A stretch of DNA of 64,000 nt from Microvirga aerilata (GCF_016743775.1 NZ_JAEQMY010000007.1:97038-161037), one strand, 5' to 3'. Shown: positions 53,722 through 63,372, counted from the first letter of the stretch. The notes: a model not told the origin generated them from the letters alone. Numbers and translations: made by a program.

Positions 53722-54624
53722 CTATTCGCCTTTGGCGCCGCCTTCGGAGAGGCCGACGACCAGCTTGCGCTGGACCAACAGGTAAAACAGGACCACGGGA
53801 ATGGTGACGAGGACGGCACCAGCCAGAAGCATGCCCCAGGAGTAGATGTTGTCCTGTCCAATCCAGGTGGCGAGACCAAGCGGCAGCGTTTTGTTGCGCT
53901 CGGAGGAGGTGAACACGAGGGCAAACAGGAACTCGTTCCAGGCGTGATTGAAGGCGAAAACACCCACCGAAACGATTCCTGGAAGAGCGAGGGGAATGGT
54001 GACCCGGTACATGGCCTGCAGGCGCGTGCATCCGTCGATCATTGCGCTTTCTTCAAGGCTGACCGGAATGGCATTGAAATAGGAGCGCATGAACCAAAGC
54101 GCGAGCGGCAGGGTAAAGGCGGTGTTGGCGATGATCAGCGCGATCAGCGTGTCGGCCAAACCGAGTTTGACTACATAGATGTAGAGCGGAAGAACGATGA
54201 GAACCTCCGGCAGCATATAGCAAACCAACGCCGCGTTCGAGAACGCCGCGATGCCAAAGAACTTGAACCTGCTCAGGCTATAGGCGCCCAAGCCGCCAAT
54301 CACGAGCGACAGAAGCGTGGCGCCGCCCGCCACAATGAGGCTGTTGGCGAAATAGGTGGGAAAGTTGGTCTGCACGAACAGGTCGCGGTAGTTCTGCAGG
54401 GTCCACTCCTGCGGCAGGAAGGTGGGCGGGGTCGCGTAAAGCTCTCCGCCGGGCTTGAACGAGCACAGCACCATCCAGAACAGCGGAAAGCCGACGACGG
54501 AGACCGCCGTGAAGACCAGCAGGTAGAGCATCATGCGCGAGGCGAGATGGTGCACATCGGCCATCTCGTAGTTGCGGCGGGGGCGCTCCGCCGCGGAGGC
54601 AACGGACAGGGTCGCGGACGTCAT
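53722..54624 (-). CDS. ABC transporter permease (MalG/UgpE type)
   Basis: Six TM helices and the EAA loop (EESAMIDGCTRLQAMYRVTI PLALPG, quoted in part as ESAMIDGCTRLQAMYR) identify a CUT1-family permease. At 300 residues it has the usual length. Its start overlaps the MalF-type gene's stop (ATGA), so translation is coupled. Partner of the permease at 54621 and the ATPase at 55510. Confidence 0.9.
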   Translation of the reverse strand: MTSATLSVASAAERPRRNYEMADVHHLASRMMLYLLVFTAVSVVGFPLFWMVLCSFKPGGELYATPPTFLPQEWTLQNYRDLFVQTNFPTYFANSLIVAGGATLLSLVIGGLGAYSLSRFKFFGIAAFSNAALVCYMLPEVLIVLPLYIYVVKLGLADTLIALIIANTAFTLPLALWFMRSYFNAIPVSLEESAMIDGCTRLQAMYRVTIPLALPGIVSVGVFAFNHAWNEFLFALVFTSSERNKTLPLGLATWIGQDNIYSWGMLLAGAVLVTIPVVLFYLLVQRKLVVGLSEGGAKGE

Positions 54625-55517
54625 TGGCGGGCCTCCGCACGCTTGATCAGCATGAAATACAGGCCGAGCAGGATGCCAAGAATGCCGAAGGTCAGGATCG
54701 CCACGGCCGCCGCGCGCCCGAACTCGAAATCAGTGAATGCCTTCAGGTAGACGAGGATCGGCAGCGTCGTCGTTGCGTCGAGAGGGCCACCCCCCGTCAT
54801 CAGGTAGATGATCTCGAACTTGTGGAAGGTCCAGATGGTGCGCAAAAGCGCCGTCAGCAGGAAGACTGGCATCACATAGGGCAGGGTGATGCGCCAGAAT
54901 TGTTGCATGCTGCTGGCGCCGTCGATCTTTGCCGCTTCATATTGCTCCTGCGGGATGGCCTGAAGAATGCCCAGCAGGGCGATGACCGCGAAGGGAAAGA
55001 ACTTCCATACGCCCACCAGGATCACGGACGTCATTGCCAGAGACTCGCTGTTGAGCCAGAGCAGCGGTTTGTCGATCAGCCCTGTGGCGATGAGACCCGC
55101 ATTGATGATGCCGACGATGTCGTGGAACATATAGCGCCAGGTGAGGACGGCCACGACCGTGGGGACAAGATACGGCGCCAGAATGACGGCGCGGGCGATG
55201 CCGCGAACGGCGAAGGTCTTGTTGAGAAGGAGGGCCAGACCAAGACCCAACACCATCTCGATCGACACGCTGCCGAAAACCCAGATGAACGTGTTCCACA
55301 GGGCGGTGTAGAAGGATTCGCTTGTCAGCGCCCAGACGAAGTTTTCGAACCCGACATAAGGGCCCGACATGTCGCCCATGCCGATATCCTGCATGGCTGT
55401 CACGAACACGGTGATGGTGGGCACGCCTGCCAGCAGCACAAGGAAGACGACGCTCGGAGCCAGCGTCGCATAGGCGAGGGTGCGGTCGCCTTCGAGGGCC
55501 GCGCGGGTCTCAAGCAT
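54621..55517 (-). CDS. ABC transporter permease (MalF/UgpA type)
   Basis: ATG 55517 is chosen because it overlaps the ATPase stop (ATGCTTGA), and the protein ([20 protein letters not shown]...) then has normal length with six TM helices. The EAA loop is EQYEAAKIDGASSMQQFWRI. The frame is open far upstream, but that part overlaps the ATPase gene in another frame. It forms the membrane channel with the MalG-type permease. Confidence 0.9.
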   Translation of the reverse strand: MLETRAALEGDRTLAYATLAPSVVFLVLLAGVPTITVFVTAMQDIGMGDMSGPYVGFENFVWALTSESFYTALWNTFIWVFGSVSIEMVLGLGLALLLNKTFAVRGIARAVILAPYLVPTVVAVLTWRYMFHDIVGIINAGLIATGLIDKPLLWLNSESLAMTSVILVGVWKFFPFAVIALLGILQAIPQEQYEAAKIDGASSMQQFWRITLPYVMPVFLLTALLRTIWTFHKFEIIYLMTGGGPLDATTTLPILVYLKAFTDFEFGRAAAVAILTFGILGILLGLYFMLIKRAEARQ

Positions 55518-56568
55518 GGGCGAGCCTCCGCTCACTGGCCGGAACTGCCGTCGAAAGCGCCTTGCCGCTTGCCGTCTCGAAGCGCCGCAGATCGCCCGAC
55601 GCAACCGCAAAGGCAGTTTCCGATCCGAGGACGGGCGAATAGGCCACGCTTGAAGGGATGCGGGCGATGGCGGGTGTCTCGGGCAAGTTGCCGGACACGT
55701 GGCCGTACAGCAGCCGGTCGCCGCCCAGATATTCGACGCGATGGACGCGAAAGCTGATGCGCGTGATGTCGCTTCCTGCCGGGTAGTTGCCCTCGGGCAG
55801 GAAGCTTTCGGGGCGGAAGCCCAGGGTGACATCTCCCTGCGACACCAGGTTCATGGGCGGCGAGCCCATGAAGGTGGCCACAAACGTATCGGCGGGATGC
55901 TGGTAGATCTCCTCCGGGGTGCCGATCTGCCGAACCGTGCCGGCCTGCATGACAACGATGCGGTCGCCAAGGCCCATGGCTTCGACCTGATCGTGGGTGA
56001 CATAGACCGATGTCACGCCGACGCGGTCCTGAAACTGGCGCAGCTCCTCCCGGGCCGAATGACGCAGTTTCGCGTCAAGGTTCGAGAGCGGTTCGTCCAG
56101 GAGGAACACATCCGGATCACGCACAAGGGAGCGCGCCAGGGCCGTGCGCTGCCGCTCGCCGCCCGACATCTGCCGGGGCTTGCGCTTCAGCAGTTTGCTC
56201 AGCCCCACGAGGCCAGCGGCCCACTGCACCTTCTCGTCGACGAGCCGGGAATCCGCACCACGTACCCGCAACGGAAAGGCGATGTTCTCGTACACGGTCA
56301 GGTGCGGATAGAGCGCGTAGTTCTGGAACACCATCGCGATGTTGCGGTCCTTCGGCTGCAGCCTGGTCGCCACCCGGTCGCCGATGACGATGTCGCCATA
56401 GGTTGGCAGGTCAAGTCCCGCTATCATGCGCAGCAGCGTGCTCTTGCCACACCCCGATGGTCCGAGCAGAACCAGAAACTCGCCATCGTTCACCGTCAGG
56501 CTGACGTCGGAAACGGCCGTGTGATCCGCAAAAATCTTGCTGACCTGTCGGATTTCAAGTCGTGCCAT
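55510..56568 (-). CDS. ABC transporter ATPase (UgpC/MalK type)
   Basis: From ATG 56568 the protein shows Walker [10 protein letters not shown], the signature [13 protein letters not shown], Walker B VFLLDEP and an H-loop YVTHD, followed by an OB-fold regulatory domain (C-terminal 120 residues). This is the MalK-like layout of CUT1 sugar or polyol-phosphate transporters. It energises the two permeases encoded downstream. Confidence 0.92.
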   Translation of the reverse strand: MARLEIRQVSKIFADHTAVSDVSLTVNDGEFLVLLGPSGCGKSTLLRMIAGLDLPTYGDIVIGDRVATRLQPKDRNIAMVFQNYALYPHLTVYENIAFPLRVRGADSRLVDEKVQWAAGLVGLSKLLKRKPRQMSGGERQRTALARSLVRDPDVFLLDEPLSNLDAKLRHSAREELRQFQDRVGVTSVYVTHDQVEAMGLGDRIVVMQAGTVRQIGTPEEIYQHPADTFVATFMGSPPMNLVSQGDVTLGFRPESFLPEGNYPAGSDITRISFRVHRVEYLGGDRLLYGHVSGNLPETPAIARIPSSVAYSPVLGSETAFAVASGDLRRFETASGKALSTAVPASERRLAHA

Positions 56569-56572
56569 TGGA

Positions 56573-58132
56573 TTATCTCGCGATCTGGGGTTGAACAGGC
56601 AAGCCCATATCGGCAATCAGTTGCCGGGCCTGCGCTTCAAGCTGCGCATCCGCGTCTGCGATCCGGCGGAGGACCTGGTCCGTTTCTTCCGTGTCATGCT
56701 CAAGGCGCGCCCTCCGGCGGGCGAGCATGTCGAGCATCCGTTCCGGGGCCGGGCCGCCGGTGACGGTGCGGGTTTTGAGGTTTTCCGCAGGGTCGAGGGC
56801 CGTGCGGACGCTGCCGTCGGAAATGCCGAGCGCATGCCCGAACAGGGCCTGCGAGGCGGCATCAAGGTCCGCCGTGGTGATGTCGGTGGCAATGCGGCCC
56901 GCCTCGATCGTCTCACGGACGACGCGGCCGACCACATTATGGGCCATGCGGAAGGACATTCCGGTCTCGCGCACGATGATGTCGGCAAGCTCGGTCGCCG
57001 TTCCAAAGCCCACCTCCGCGGAGCGTCGCATCACGTCCGCGTGTACCTTGAGCGACGAGAGGGCCCCGTCGAACACCAGAAGCGACCTGATGACCCGCTC
57101 GATGGCTTCGAGGGCAGGAACATTGGGTGCCGAGACGCCATCGTTGACGTCGGCCAAAGCGGTATTCTTGCTGCAGGCCAGCACGGTATTCAGGGCCCCG
57201 ATGGCGATTGCCGCCACAGCCTTCACATGCTCCAGGGCCTGCGGGTTCTTCTTCTGCGGCATAATGCTGCTGACGCTGGAATAGGCGTCATCGAGCTCGA
57301 TGAAGCCGTATTCCATCGTGTTCCAGCTCTGGAGATCGGTGGCAACGCGCGAGATGCCCGTCATCAGGATCGCAACGGCCGCGATGGTCTCGTGCACGTC
57401 GTCACGGATGGCCACGCCGTCATAGCCGACCTCGACAAGACCTGCAAAGCCAAGCAGCCGGCTCGTCATGTCGCGGTCGATGGGAAAACCCGTGGTCGAG
57501 AGGGCGCCGGATCCAAGTGGGCTCCGGTCGCAGCACGACAGGGCGCCGGCGAGCCTGCGGAAGTCGCGTTCGACAAGGTCGGCGGCAGAGAGCAGGTAGT
57601 AGCCAAAGGAGATCGGTTGCGCATGCTGCGTGTGCGTGTAGCCGGGCATCACCGTGTCGATATGGGTCTCGGCGTGAGCGAGAAGGGTGCTGCGCAGACG
57701 CAGGACAGTGTTCATCAGGTCGAGGATGCGGGCGCGCAAGGCCAGGCGCCACGAGGTCGTATGCATGTCATTGCGGCTGCGGCCCGTGTGGAGGCGTCCG
57801 CCCGTGGCAGGGCCGAGGCGCTCGACGAGAAAGCGCTCGATATAGGAGTAGAGGTCCTCCTGGCGATAATCGATGGTCAGAGCAGACACACCCGTCTGCC
57901 GCAGCGCCATGAGCGTGGCCACAATCTGCGCAACGTCCGAGCGGTCCACGATCTTGCGCTCGGCCAGCATGAGGGCATGAGCCAGGTGGATTTTCACCTC
58001 GGGCTCGAACTGGAACCGGATGCCGGCCGCGACCGCCGGCGCGTAATAGGATTCGACCATGGTCTCCGCCGGCGGGGACTTGACGCGTTCGCGCAGCGAT
58101 ACGACCGGCGGTGCCGCCTGATCTTGGGCCAT
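56573..58132 (-). CDS. ArgH-family C-N lyase (argininosuccinate lyase-like)
   Basis: The ATG at 58132 has a GGAG site. The protein has the three conserved regions of the fumarase/aspartase/ASL superfamily: a TGRSRND segment after GGRLH, THTQHAQPISFGYY with the TxxxxAQ core, and the signature SSIMPQKKNP containing the catalytic Ser loop. Members release fumarate from N-substituted aspartates. Because it lies in an ABC-uptake operon with no arginine genes, it is probably catabolic rather than the biosynthetic ArgH. EDDS lyase and iminodisuccinate lyase are known relatives with such a role. Confidence 0.85.
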   Translation of the reverse strand: MAQDQAAPPVVSLRERVKSPPAETMVESYYAPAVAAGIRFQFEPEVKIHLAHALMLAERKIVDRSDVAQIVATLMALRQTGVSALTIDYRQEDLYSYIERFLVERLGPATGGRLHTGRSRNDMHTTSWRLALRARILDLMNTVLRLRSTLLAHAETHIDTVMPGYTHTQHAQPISFGYYLLSAADLVERDFRRLAGALSCCDRSPLGSGALSTTGFPIDRDMTSRLLGFAGLVEVGYDGVAIRDDVHETIAAVAILMTGISRVATDLQSWNTMEYGFIELDDAYSSVSSIMPQKKNPQALEHVKAVAAIAIGALNTVLACSKNTALADVNDGVSAPNVPALEAIERVIRSLLVFDGALSSLKVHADVMRRSAEVGFGTATELADIIVRETGMSFRMAHNVVGRVVRETIEAGRIATDITTADLDAASQALFGHALGISDGSVRTALDPAENLKTRTVTGGPAPERMLDMLARRRARLEHDTEETDQVLRRIADADAQLEAQARQLIADMGLPVQPQIAR

Positions 58133-58196
58133 GAACAATCTCCGAGAAAGGGGTCCGCGTCGTATGGCGCGGACGCCGGGTTCTTGCTTGCTGCGG

Positions 58197-59537
58197 CTAC
58201 TTCTTGAGGTCGTCGACGATGCGCTTCATGCGCTCTTGTCCCCACGCCGCGGCCTTGGCCGGATCTTCTCCCTGGAGAACAACGCGCTGGACGACCTCGG
58301 CGGGTATCCCGCGAGCGACGATCGAGCCGATATAGGGATTGACCACCCCGGAGCGGATCACTTTGCCATCCTTGAAGACCGCACCCGCCTCGGACTCGAA
58401 GTCGAGGGAGTTGGATGTATTGAAGGACAGTCGCCCCATGTCTTCACGGCCGCCCAGAACCTCGGCGGCCCCGGCCTTGATCACCTTCTCCTGCACGCCT
58501 TTCAGCGGCGGGATGAGGTGAGGGTAGGCCGTCAGTGAGAATCGCTCCAGGCGCTCGCCCGTAACGATGTACTTCAGAAATTTGCGAGCGGCATCGACAT
58601 TCTTGGAGCCGACGGTGGGCGAGGCCAGGGCGAAGCTGTTGGCGTTGACAAACTTCACTGCAACGCCGCTGGGACCTGCCGGCATGGGCTTGGCGCTGGT
58701 CTGCTTGAAGAGATCGGGCGTATTGGCGGCTGCATTGGCGGCCAGGCGAGGGGCATAGATATCGAGAGCGATCTTGCCGGTCAGGTAGACATTGATCATG
58801 TCGCCGTACGAGTAGGAACCGATCCCGGATGGCGAGTAGGCCGCCATCTCCTTCAGGAACGTCAGCGCCTTGACGGTTCCTGGATTGTCGAAGGTCACGT
58901 TCAGGTCTTTGTCGAAGTAGGTGCCGCCGGCGTTCCAGATCATTGCGGAGAGATAAATGCTCGCCATCCGGTTCTTGCCTGCCGGAAAGATAAAGCCGAA
59001 GTTACCGTTTTCGGTGAGGGTCTTGGCGGCCGTTTTGAGCTCATCCCAGGTCTTCGGGGTCTCAAGCCCTTTGGCTTTCAGGAGATCATCCCGCTGCCAC
59101 AACACTCCGTAATTGCCAAGCGTATAGGGAATGTCAAAGGTCTTGCCCTCGACCGGCACCAGGGAGCCCTCGACATAATCCTGCGTGCCGATCTCGGCAA
59201 CCACGTCATCGAGGGGGACAAGATAGCCCTTCCGGGCAAATTCGAAGCGCTCCTCGGGCAGCAGTTTGAAGACTTCCGGCATGGTCTTGGTGTTGATCGA
59301 GGCCAGCACCTTCTGAAGGCGTCCGTCCGTGCTGACAGCTTCCATCTCGATCTTGATGTCAGGGTTCGCCGCTTCGAACTCTTTGATGGCCTTGTTGTAG
59401 AATTCGATGCTGGGGGGATCGGTCTCGTTGTGCAGAAACCGAACGGTTTTGGTCTGGGCCAGGGCTGATGTGGAGACGAGACCCAGTATCAGCGAACCTG
59501 CAACACATGCAGCAGCCTGCGCTTGAAAGCGTCGCAT
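58197..59537 (-). CDS. ABC transporter solute-binding protein
   Basis: ATG 59537 follows GGGAGGAAA and starts a signal peptide (RRFQAQAAACVAGSLILGLV-STSALAQ). The mature part matches the family-1 extracellular binding proteins (MalE/UgpB), with ADPDIKIEMEAVST-like and NFGFIFPAGKNRMA segments and a length of about 420 residues. It delivers the substrate to the permeases. As the first gene of the operon it should be the most strongly expressed. The substrate is unknown. Confidence 0.9.
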   Translation of the reverse strand: MRRFQAQAAACVAGSLILGLVSTSALAQTKTVRFLHNETDPPSIEFYNKAIKEFEAANPDIKIEMEAVSTDGRLQKVLASINTKTMPEVFKLLPEERFEFARKGYLVPLDDVVAEIGTQDYVEGSLVPVEGKTFDIPYTLGNYGVLWQRDDLLKAKGLETPKTWDELKTAAKTLTENGNFGFIFPAGKNRMASIYLSAMIWNAGGTYFDKDLNVTFDNPGTVKALTFLKEMAAYSPSGIGSYSYGDMINVYLTGKIALDIYAPRLAANAAANTPDLFKQTSAKPMPAGPSGVAVKFVNANSFALASPTVGSKNVDAARKFLKYIVTGERLERFSLTAYPHLIPPLKGVQEKVIKAGAAEVLGGREDMGRLSFNTSNSLDFESEAGAVFKDGKVIRSGVVNPYIGSIVARGIPAEVVQRVVLQGEDPAKAAAWGQERMKRIVDDLKK

Positions 59538-59691
59538 AGATTTCCTCCCGATGTTATTGTATCGCCTTAAAATCAATCCTTGCAGATATGTCCCCGGCAT
59601 TATTGTTAAGGAACATGGTACTGAAGGTTTGTGATACGTCCAGTACATGGTAGATATATCGGATATCCAGAATTCGGATGTCTTGATCATG
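59538..59691. promoter_or_regulatory. Divergent promoter region between ABC operon and LysR gene
   Basis: The 154 bases separate the divergent solute-binding-protein and LysR starts, the usual place for a LysR operator. GGTACTG and CAGTACAT near 59615-59648 form an imperfect dyad that could be the binding site; this is inference. Confidence 0.45.
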
Positions 59692-60588
59692 GACATTGAG
59701 CATCTGCGAACCTTCGCCCGCGCCGCCGAGCTGGGAAGCTTTACCAAGGCTGCTGTGTCGCTGGGCTTGGCCCAGCCGACCGTGAGCCGGATTATCGGAG
59801 AGCTCGAGGCAGCGTGGGACGGGCCACTGTTCTACCGAACCGGACGCAGGGTAGCCCTGTCGGAACTCGGCCAGGAGGCTCTGCTGCGGGCGCAACCCCT
59901 GTTGCGGGAGGTCGAGCAGATGTCCGAGGACCTGCGGGCCTTCAGCCGGCTTCCGAGCGGGAGTGTTGCGGTCGGATTGCCGCCATCCCTGATTCCATCC
60001 GTCGTTCCCGAACTGCTCAATCAGCTGCGGCGCGAGCTGTCAGGAATCCGCTTGCGGGTCTATGAGGGATTCAGCGAACAGATTGAACACTGGCTGTCGG
60101 AAGGCGTCGTCGATGTAGGCATCTACAGCAAGTATAAGGAGGGCTCCCTCAACAGCGGCGGCTTGATGCTTCATTCCCATCTGGTACTCGCGGGCGTCGC
60201 GGCGCGGTGGGATGTGCCGGATGAGATCGATTTCGATCGCCTGGCGGAGTTTCCACTCGTCTTGCCGGCGCTGACCAATGGGTTGAGAATGGCCGTTGAT
60301 GCTGTGGCCCGGCGAAGAAAAGTGGAGCTCACCGTTGTGGCCGAAGCGGATTCGATCCTCGCCCAGAAGGAGATGACGCTGAACTGCGGCTGCTACATGA
60401 TCAAGGCGCCGCACACGATCGCAAATGAGAAGAAAGACAACATCTTCGCGAGCAGCGTCATTCGCAACCCATCCATCAACCGGCATGTGGTCCTCGTCAC
60501 GGGACAGCAGAAGCCCCTCAGTCGCGCGGCCCGCGAGGTTGCGGCCCGTGCCACAGCGATCCTGCGCGGGCTGTCTGGCGAGACATAG
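59692..60588 (+). CDS. LysR-family transcriptional regulator
   Basis: ATG 59692 starts MDIEHLRTFARAAELGSFTKAAVSLGLAQPTVSR..., the classical LysR helix-turn-helix, then a linker helix and a C-terminal substrate-binding domain. The frame opens 15 codons upstream. At about 298 residues it has normal length. Divergent from the ABC operon, it most likely activates that operon when the substrate is present. The ligand is unknown. Confidence 0.9.
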   Translation, partial: DIEHLRTFARAAELGSFTKAAVSLGLAQPTVSRIIGELEAAWDGPLFYRTGRRVALSELGQEALLRAQPLLREVEQMSEDLRAFSRLPSGSVAVGLPPSLIPSVVPELLNQLRRELSGIRLRVYEGFSEQIEHWLSEGVVDVGIYSKYKEGSLNSGGLMLHSHLVLAGVAARWDVPDEIDFDRLAEFPLVLPALTNGLRMAVDAVARRRKVELTVVAEADSILAQKEMTLNCGCYMIKAPHTIANEKKDNIFASSVIRNPSINRHVVLVTGQQKPLSRAAREVAARATAILRGLSGET

Positions 60589-60625
60589 CCGGTCGGGGCC
60601 ACCGGCGGACGACATCGAAGGTCTG

Positions 60626-60793
60626 TTAGGTTCGTGCCTGGGTGTCACCGATTCGAGAGATCGCCGGACACCACCTTCCGATGCAGGAGGGCTGATCCTC
60701 GGGGTCGCTCTGCCAAAGCGGTGGCGCAGGCCTTTGCAGCCTGCAATTGCCAACTGCCCACAGCCGGAGATGGGTGTCCAGCAACACCTTCAA
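60626..60793 (-). pseudogene. Truncated PIN-domain toxin
   Basis: From TTG 60793 the frame reads LKVLLDTHLRLWAVGNCRLQ, the N-terminus of a PIN toxin with its first catalytic Asp. After about 55 residues it stops, so two of the acidic active-site residues are lost. It directly follows the antitoxin relic. Confidence 0.6.
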
Positions 60794-61029
60794 TCGGTCT
60801 CACCCCAGAGCTGCTGTTCGGCTTCCGTGCTGCCGATCCTGTCGAAACCATCAGGCACGTAGATCTGCCCAGCCAAGAAGCCAAACTGGCAATGTTATCC
60901 TGCCGCTGACCTATCCGGCGCCGTTACCTTGACGAGGGGCTTGCCAGCCGTGGCGATCGCCATCGCTTCGCTGCGGGCCGTCTTTTTGATGAGCCGTGAC
61001 AGGTGCGTCTTGGCTTCATGGATGTTCAC
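60790..61029 (-). pseudogene. Phd/YefM-type antitoxin interrupted by a stop
   Basis: From GTG 61029 it reads VNIHEAKTHLSRLIKKTARS...AGKPLVKVTAPD, the Phd-type DNA-binding half. TAA at 60895-60897 ends it after 44 residues. The same frame then continues FGFLAGQIYVPDGFDRIGST, the expected toxin-binding tail, to TGA at 60790. One nonsense mutation thus separates the two halves. Confidence 0.65.
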
Positions 61030-61738
61030 GATCCGCCTCGCGCCTCCCTTGAACGTGGAAACCAAGTTGGCCTCCGGTGGATCTGCACCCCCGGTCAGCC
61101 AGGGCTGTCCATGATCCGGCTCGGCGATGCGTGCTGAACGGCATCCCTGTTCCGATGGATTGTCACTCCTGGTCTTTTGGGGAGTTTAGCCGGAGCCAAA
61201 GGACTATCCGGTACCCGGTCACGCAGCGCGGCCACCATGATAGTAGGAGATCGATGCCATGTCATGTGTGCTCCAGCGTGTTCACAACGTCAGCGCGATG
61301 CAGGCACCACTGTGGGGTGACAGAGTGCGGTGGAGCCTGGACCACGCCCCTCGGACGGGAGGCGTGTCTCTTTGTACGAGGCTGCTGAGCGGCGCAATCG
61401 ATTGACGATCTGCGCCAAGACAACGAGCGGTTGCGGGCGGTGCAGGAGCGGATCGAGCCGAGGACATGGGATCCGGGCTTGTCCGAGATAGCGTGCCACC
61501 CCTTCTCTGAAAGGAGCCGCGTCATGAGATAGATCCCCTGTACAGCCCGGATGTTTTGATGATTGACGAGGAATTGGGGCTCAATTGATGGCACAGGAGC
61601 ATGGGGGCAGCCACATTCGACAGCAGGAAACCCCGCCTGGGGTAGAACCGAACGGCGCCATATGCTGGAGCAGGAATTTGCAGCTCACCTGCTCCACGCG
61701 CAGGGTACTCGGCATGCCTAAACGTCTGCTTTGTGTGG
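61030..61738. other. Intergenic region, no intact gene
   Basis: No intact gene is seen. A short helical frame near 61395-61460 (IDDLRQDNERLRAVQERIEP) could be a relic of a coiled-coil protein. A weak CCCC-AGGC-GGGG-TTTCC stem near 61630, read on the minus strand, may terminate the cytochrome gene. Confidence 0.35.
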
Positions 61739-62233
61739 CTACTGGGGCATGACTACGGTCAAATATGCTGCTTTCGGCTTCTCGTTCGGGCCAGTAGGGC
61801 CGGGAACCTGGTTGCGGACCGGCTTCATGCTCTTCAGGTAGCTGACAAGAGCCTTGGCATCAGCGTCTGTAAGCTTGCCGTAAGAATGGTAGGGCATGAT
61901 GGGTACGAGTTGCCGACCGTCTGGGCGAACTCCGGTGCGTACTGCCTTGATGATGTCAGCCTCGCTCCACTTGCCCAGGCCCGTCTCAGGATCAGGTGTG
62001 AGGTTCGGGGGATAGAAGATACCAAGCCCCGGGATCTGAAAGCCGACCTCTGACCCAGCCAGCGGGCGCTGCATGTCAGGTTTGCCAAGGAAGGTACCCG
62101 GGGTATGGCATCCGTTGCAATCCATGATGGTGACGAGGTACTCGCCTCTTTGCGTTGGCGTCTGAGCAACGGCTGGTAGGCTGGAGATGAGTACGCTGCC
62201 AGCTATGAAAGCAGTCCATACGATGTGTCTCAT
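61739..62233 (-). CDS. Cytochrome c (single haem, periplasmic)
   Basis: A signal peptide (TAFIAGSVLISSLPAVAQ) precedes a class I cytochrome c domain. The haem site is CNGCH (Cys39, Cys42, His43), and the likely axial Met is in IMPYHSYGKL. The C-terminal helix is DADAKALVSYLKSMKP. The architecture resembles the small c-type subunits of alcohol or aldehyde dehydrogenases, but no such partner is encoded here. It should carry electrons in the periplasm. Confidence 0.88.
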   Translation of the reverse strand: MRHIVWTAFIAGSVLISSLPAVAQTPTQRGEYLVTIMDCNGCHTPGTFLGKPDMQRPLAGSEVGFQIPGLGIFYPPNLTPDPETGLGKWSEADIIKAVRTGVRPDGRQLVPIMPYHSYGKLTDADAKALVSYLKSMKPVRNQVPGPTGPNEKPKAAYLTVVMPQ

Positions 62234-62317
62234 GGAGTTCCCCTGTCAAAGGTTGAACTCCGCCAAAATGCCAGAAGCGGGGCTGCGGGAAAGTGCGCAT
62301 AAGACGTAACAAGAAAC

Positions 62318-62331
62318 CCCGCTCAGGCGGG
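62318..62331 (-). terminator. Intrinsic terminator downstream of 62382-62810
   Basis: Read on the minus strand, CCCGC-CTGA-GCGGG is followed by GTTTCTTGTT, a short GC stem with a T-rich tail. It begins 51 bases past the stop of the hypothetical gene. Confidence 0.5.
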
Positions 62332-62381
62332 AGCAGGACTCTAGGGGCGGGCTTGAGCCGAGCGAAGTCCTTCCTTTTCCT

Positions 62382-62810
62382 CTACTGAGAAGAATCCTCT
62401 TCGGAGGCAACAGGCGAGACCTTCCCTACAGGAACCCATCCGGTCCAAGCCTGTAAGTGGGGCACCAAGTAGATTTGGCCTCCTTCAACCTTTTCAACCC
62501 GGCACGGATAGGCTCTCTGCTCGCCTGGCGGACGGTAGACCACAGTGACGCCAACGCGAATGCTGTTGTCGGCGGCAGTCGGCTCTCTTGCAGGAACTGG
62601 CGGCAGTTCGGCTTCTGCGCTGTCTGTAGAAGCAGCGCCTGCCTTTTGTGCTCTGTAGCGATCAAGAGCTGCGATGGCCAACCGAGCCCGGTCGCGGTAT
62701 CGATCCGACACAACCTTCAGAAGCGTCCCGCGCTCACGGCCCGGGTACCAAGACACGCCGCCTGCTTTCGCAAGCTCCTCAGCAACAGCCTCAATCTCGT
62801 CCTCAGTCAC
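62382..62810 (-). CDS. Hypothetical protein (142 aa)
   Basis: The N-terminal half is helical with conserved-looking residues (EDEIEAVAEELAKAGGVSWY, RDRARLAIAALDRYRAQ). A linker follows, then a beta-rich C-terminal domain (IRVGVTVVYRPPGEQRAYPC, EKVEGGQIYLVP, GWVPVGKV). The C-terminal part resembles a small SH3-like barrel. No family is recognised. Confidence 0.6.
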   Translation of the reverse strand: MTEDEIEAVAEELAKAGGVSWYPGRERGTLLKVVSDRYRDRARLAIAALDRYRAQKAGAASTDSAEAELPPVPAREPTAADNSIRVGVTVVYRPPGEQRAYPCRVEKVEGGQIYLVPHLQAWTGWVPVGKVSPVASEEDSSQ

Positions 62811-62982
62811 ATCAGGTTCCCTCAGAACTGGGTCAAGTAAGTTCAGGCGCCTGCTTTCAGCAAATGCGGATTGAACCGAAGTAAATCAGATAGATGCTGA
62901 GATGTTCCTTATCGATCATGGTTCGAAGCGACAAGCTTGTAGGGCCTTGTCGTGGCCAAATAATGGAAGCGATACTGCTTGC

Positions 62983-63234
62983 TCAATGGTGAGAACTTGG
63001 CTTTGGTGCAGCACTGTCCAGCGGAAGGCTCTGGATCAGGTTGCACGAACCATCAACGATGTCGAGCCTCCACCCCAGACAGTCACCCAGAAACAAGATA
63101 TCCTCCCGTCTGAGCTCCTCGATAACCTCAAGGGCATGGACCAGAGCCATACGCATGTCAGGAACTTCGATGCCATCGTCATCACGGATTACTTCATCAC
63201 CATCAGTGAGATTGAAGTAGTAGCGTGAAGCCAT
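62983..63234 (-). CDS. DUF6894-like small protein
   Basis: The 83-residue protein starts MASRYYFNLTDGDEVIRDDD, the typical DUF6894 opening with its aromatic pair and acidic turn. Then an amphipathic helix (ALVHALEVIEELRRED) and a strand (GWRLDIVDG) follow. It is the clearest of three members in the window. Function unknown. Confidence 0.75.
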   Translation of the reverse strand: MASRYYFNLTDGDEVIRDDDGIEVPDMRMALVHALEVIEELRREDILFLGDCLGWRLDIVDGSCNLIQSLPLDSAAPKPSSHH

Positions 63235-63372
63235 GAGGAGTACCCCTGCTTCTCCTACAAAAGTCTGGAGGCAGCAAAGCGTTCATTTCTTTTCCTTGGT
63301 TATGGTTCACGCACCATCCTTGTTCATATGGGGAAGAGAATGGCTCTCTTGCCGGCCCCCATGCCTGCACCT

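Noticed and set aside
52504..58207. Very long plus-strand frames (748 and 556 aa) opposite the ABC operon
   Set aside because: They are antisense shadows in high-GC DNA. The minus-strand genes carry full family motifs, and the plus-strand translations are low-complexity and lack any.
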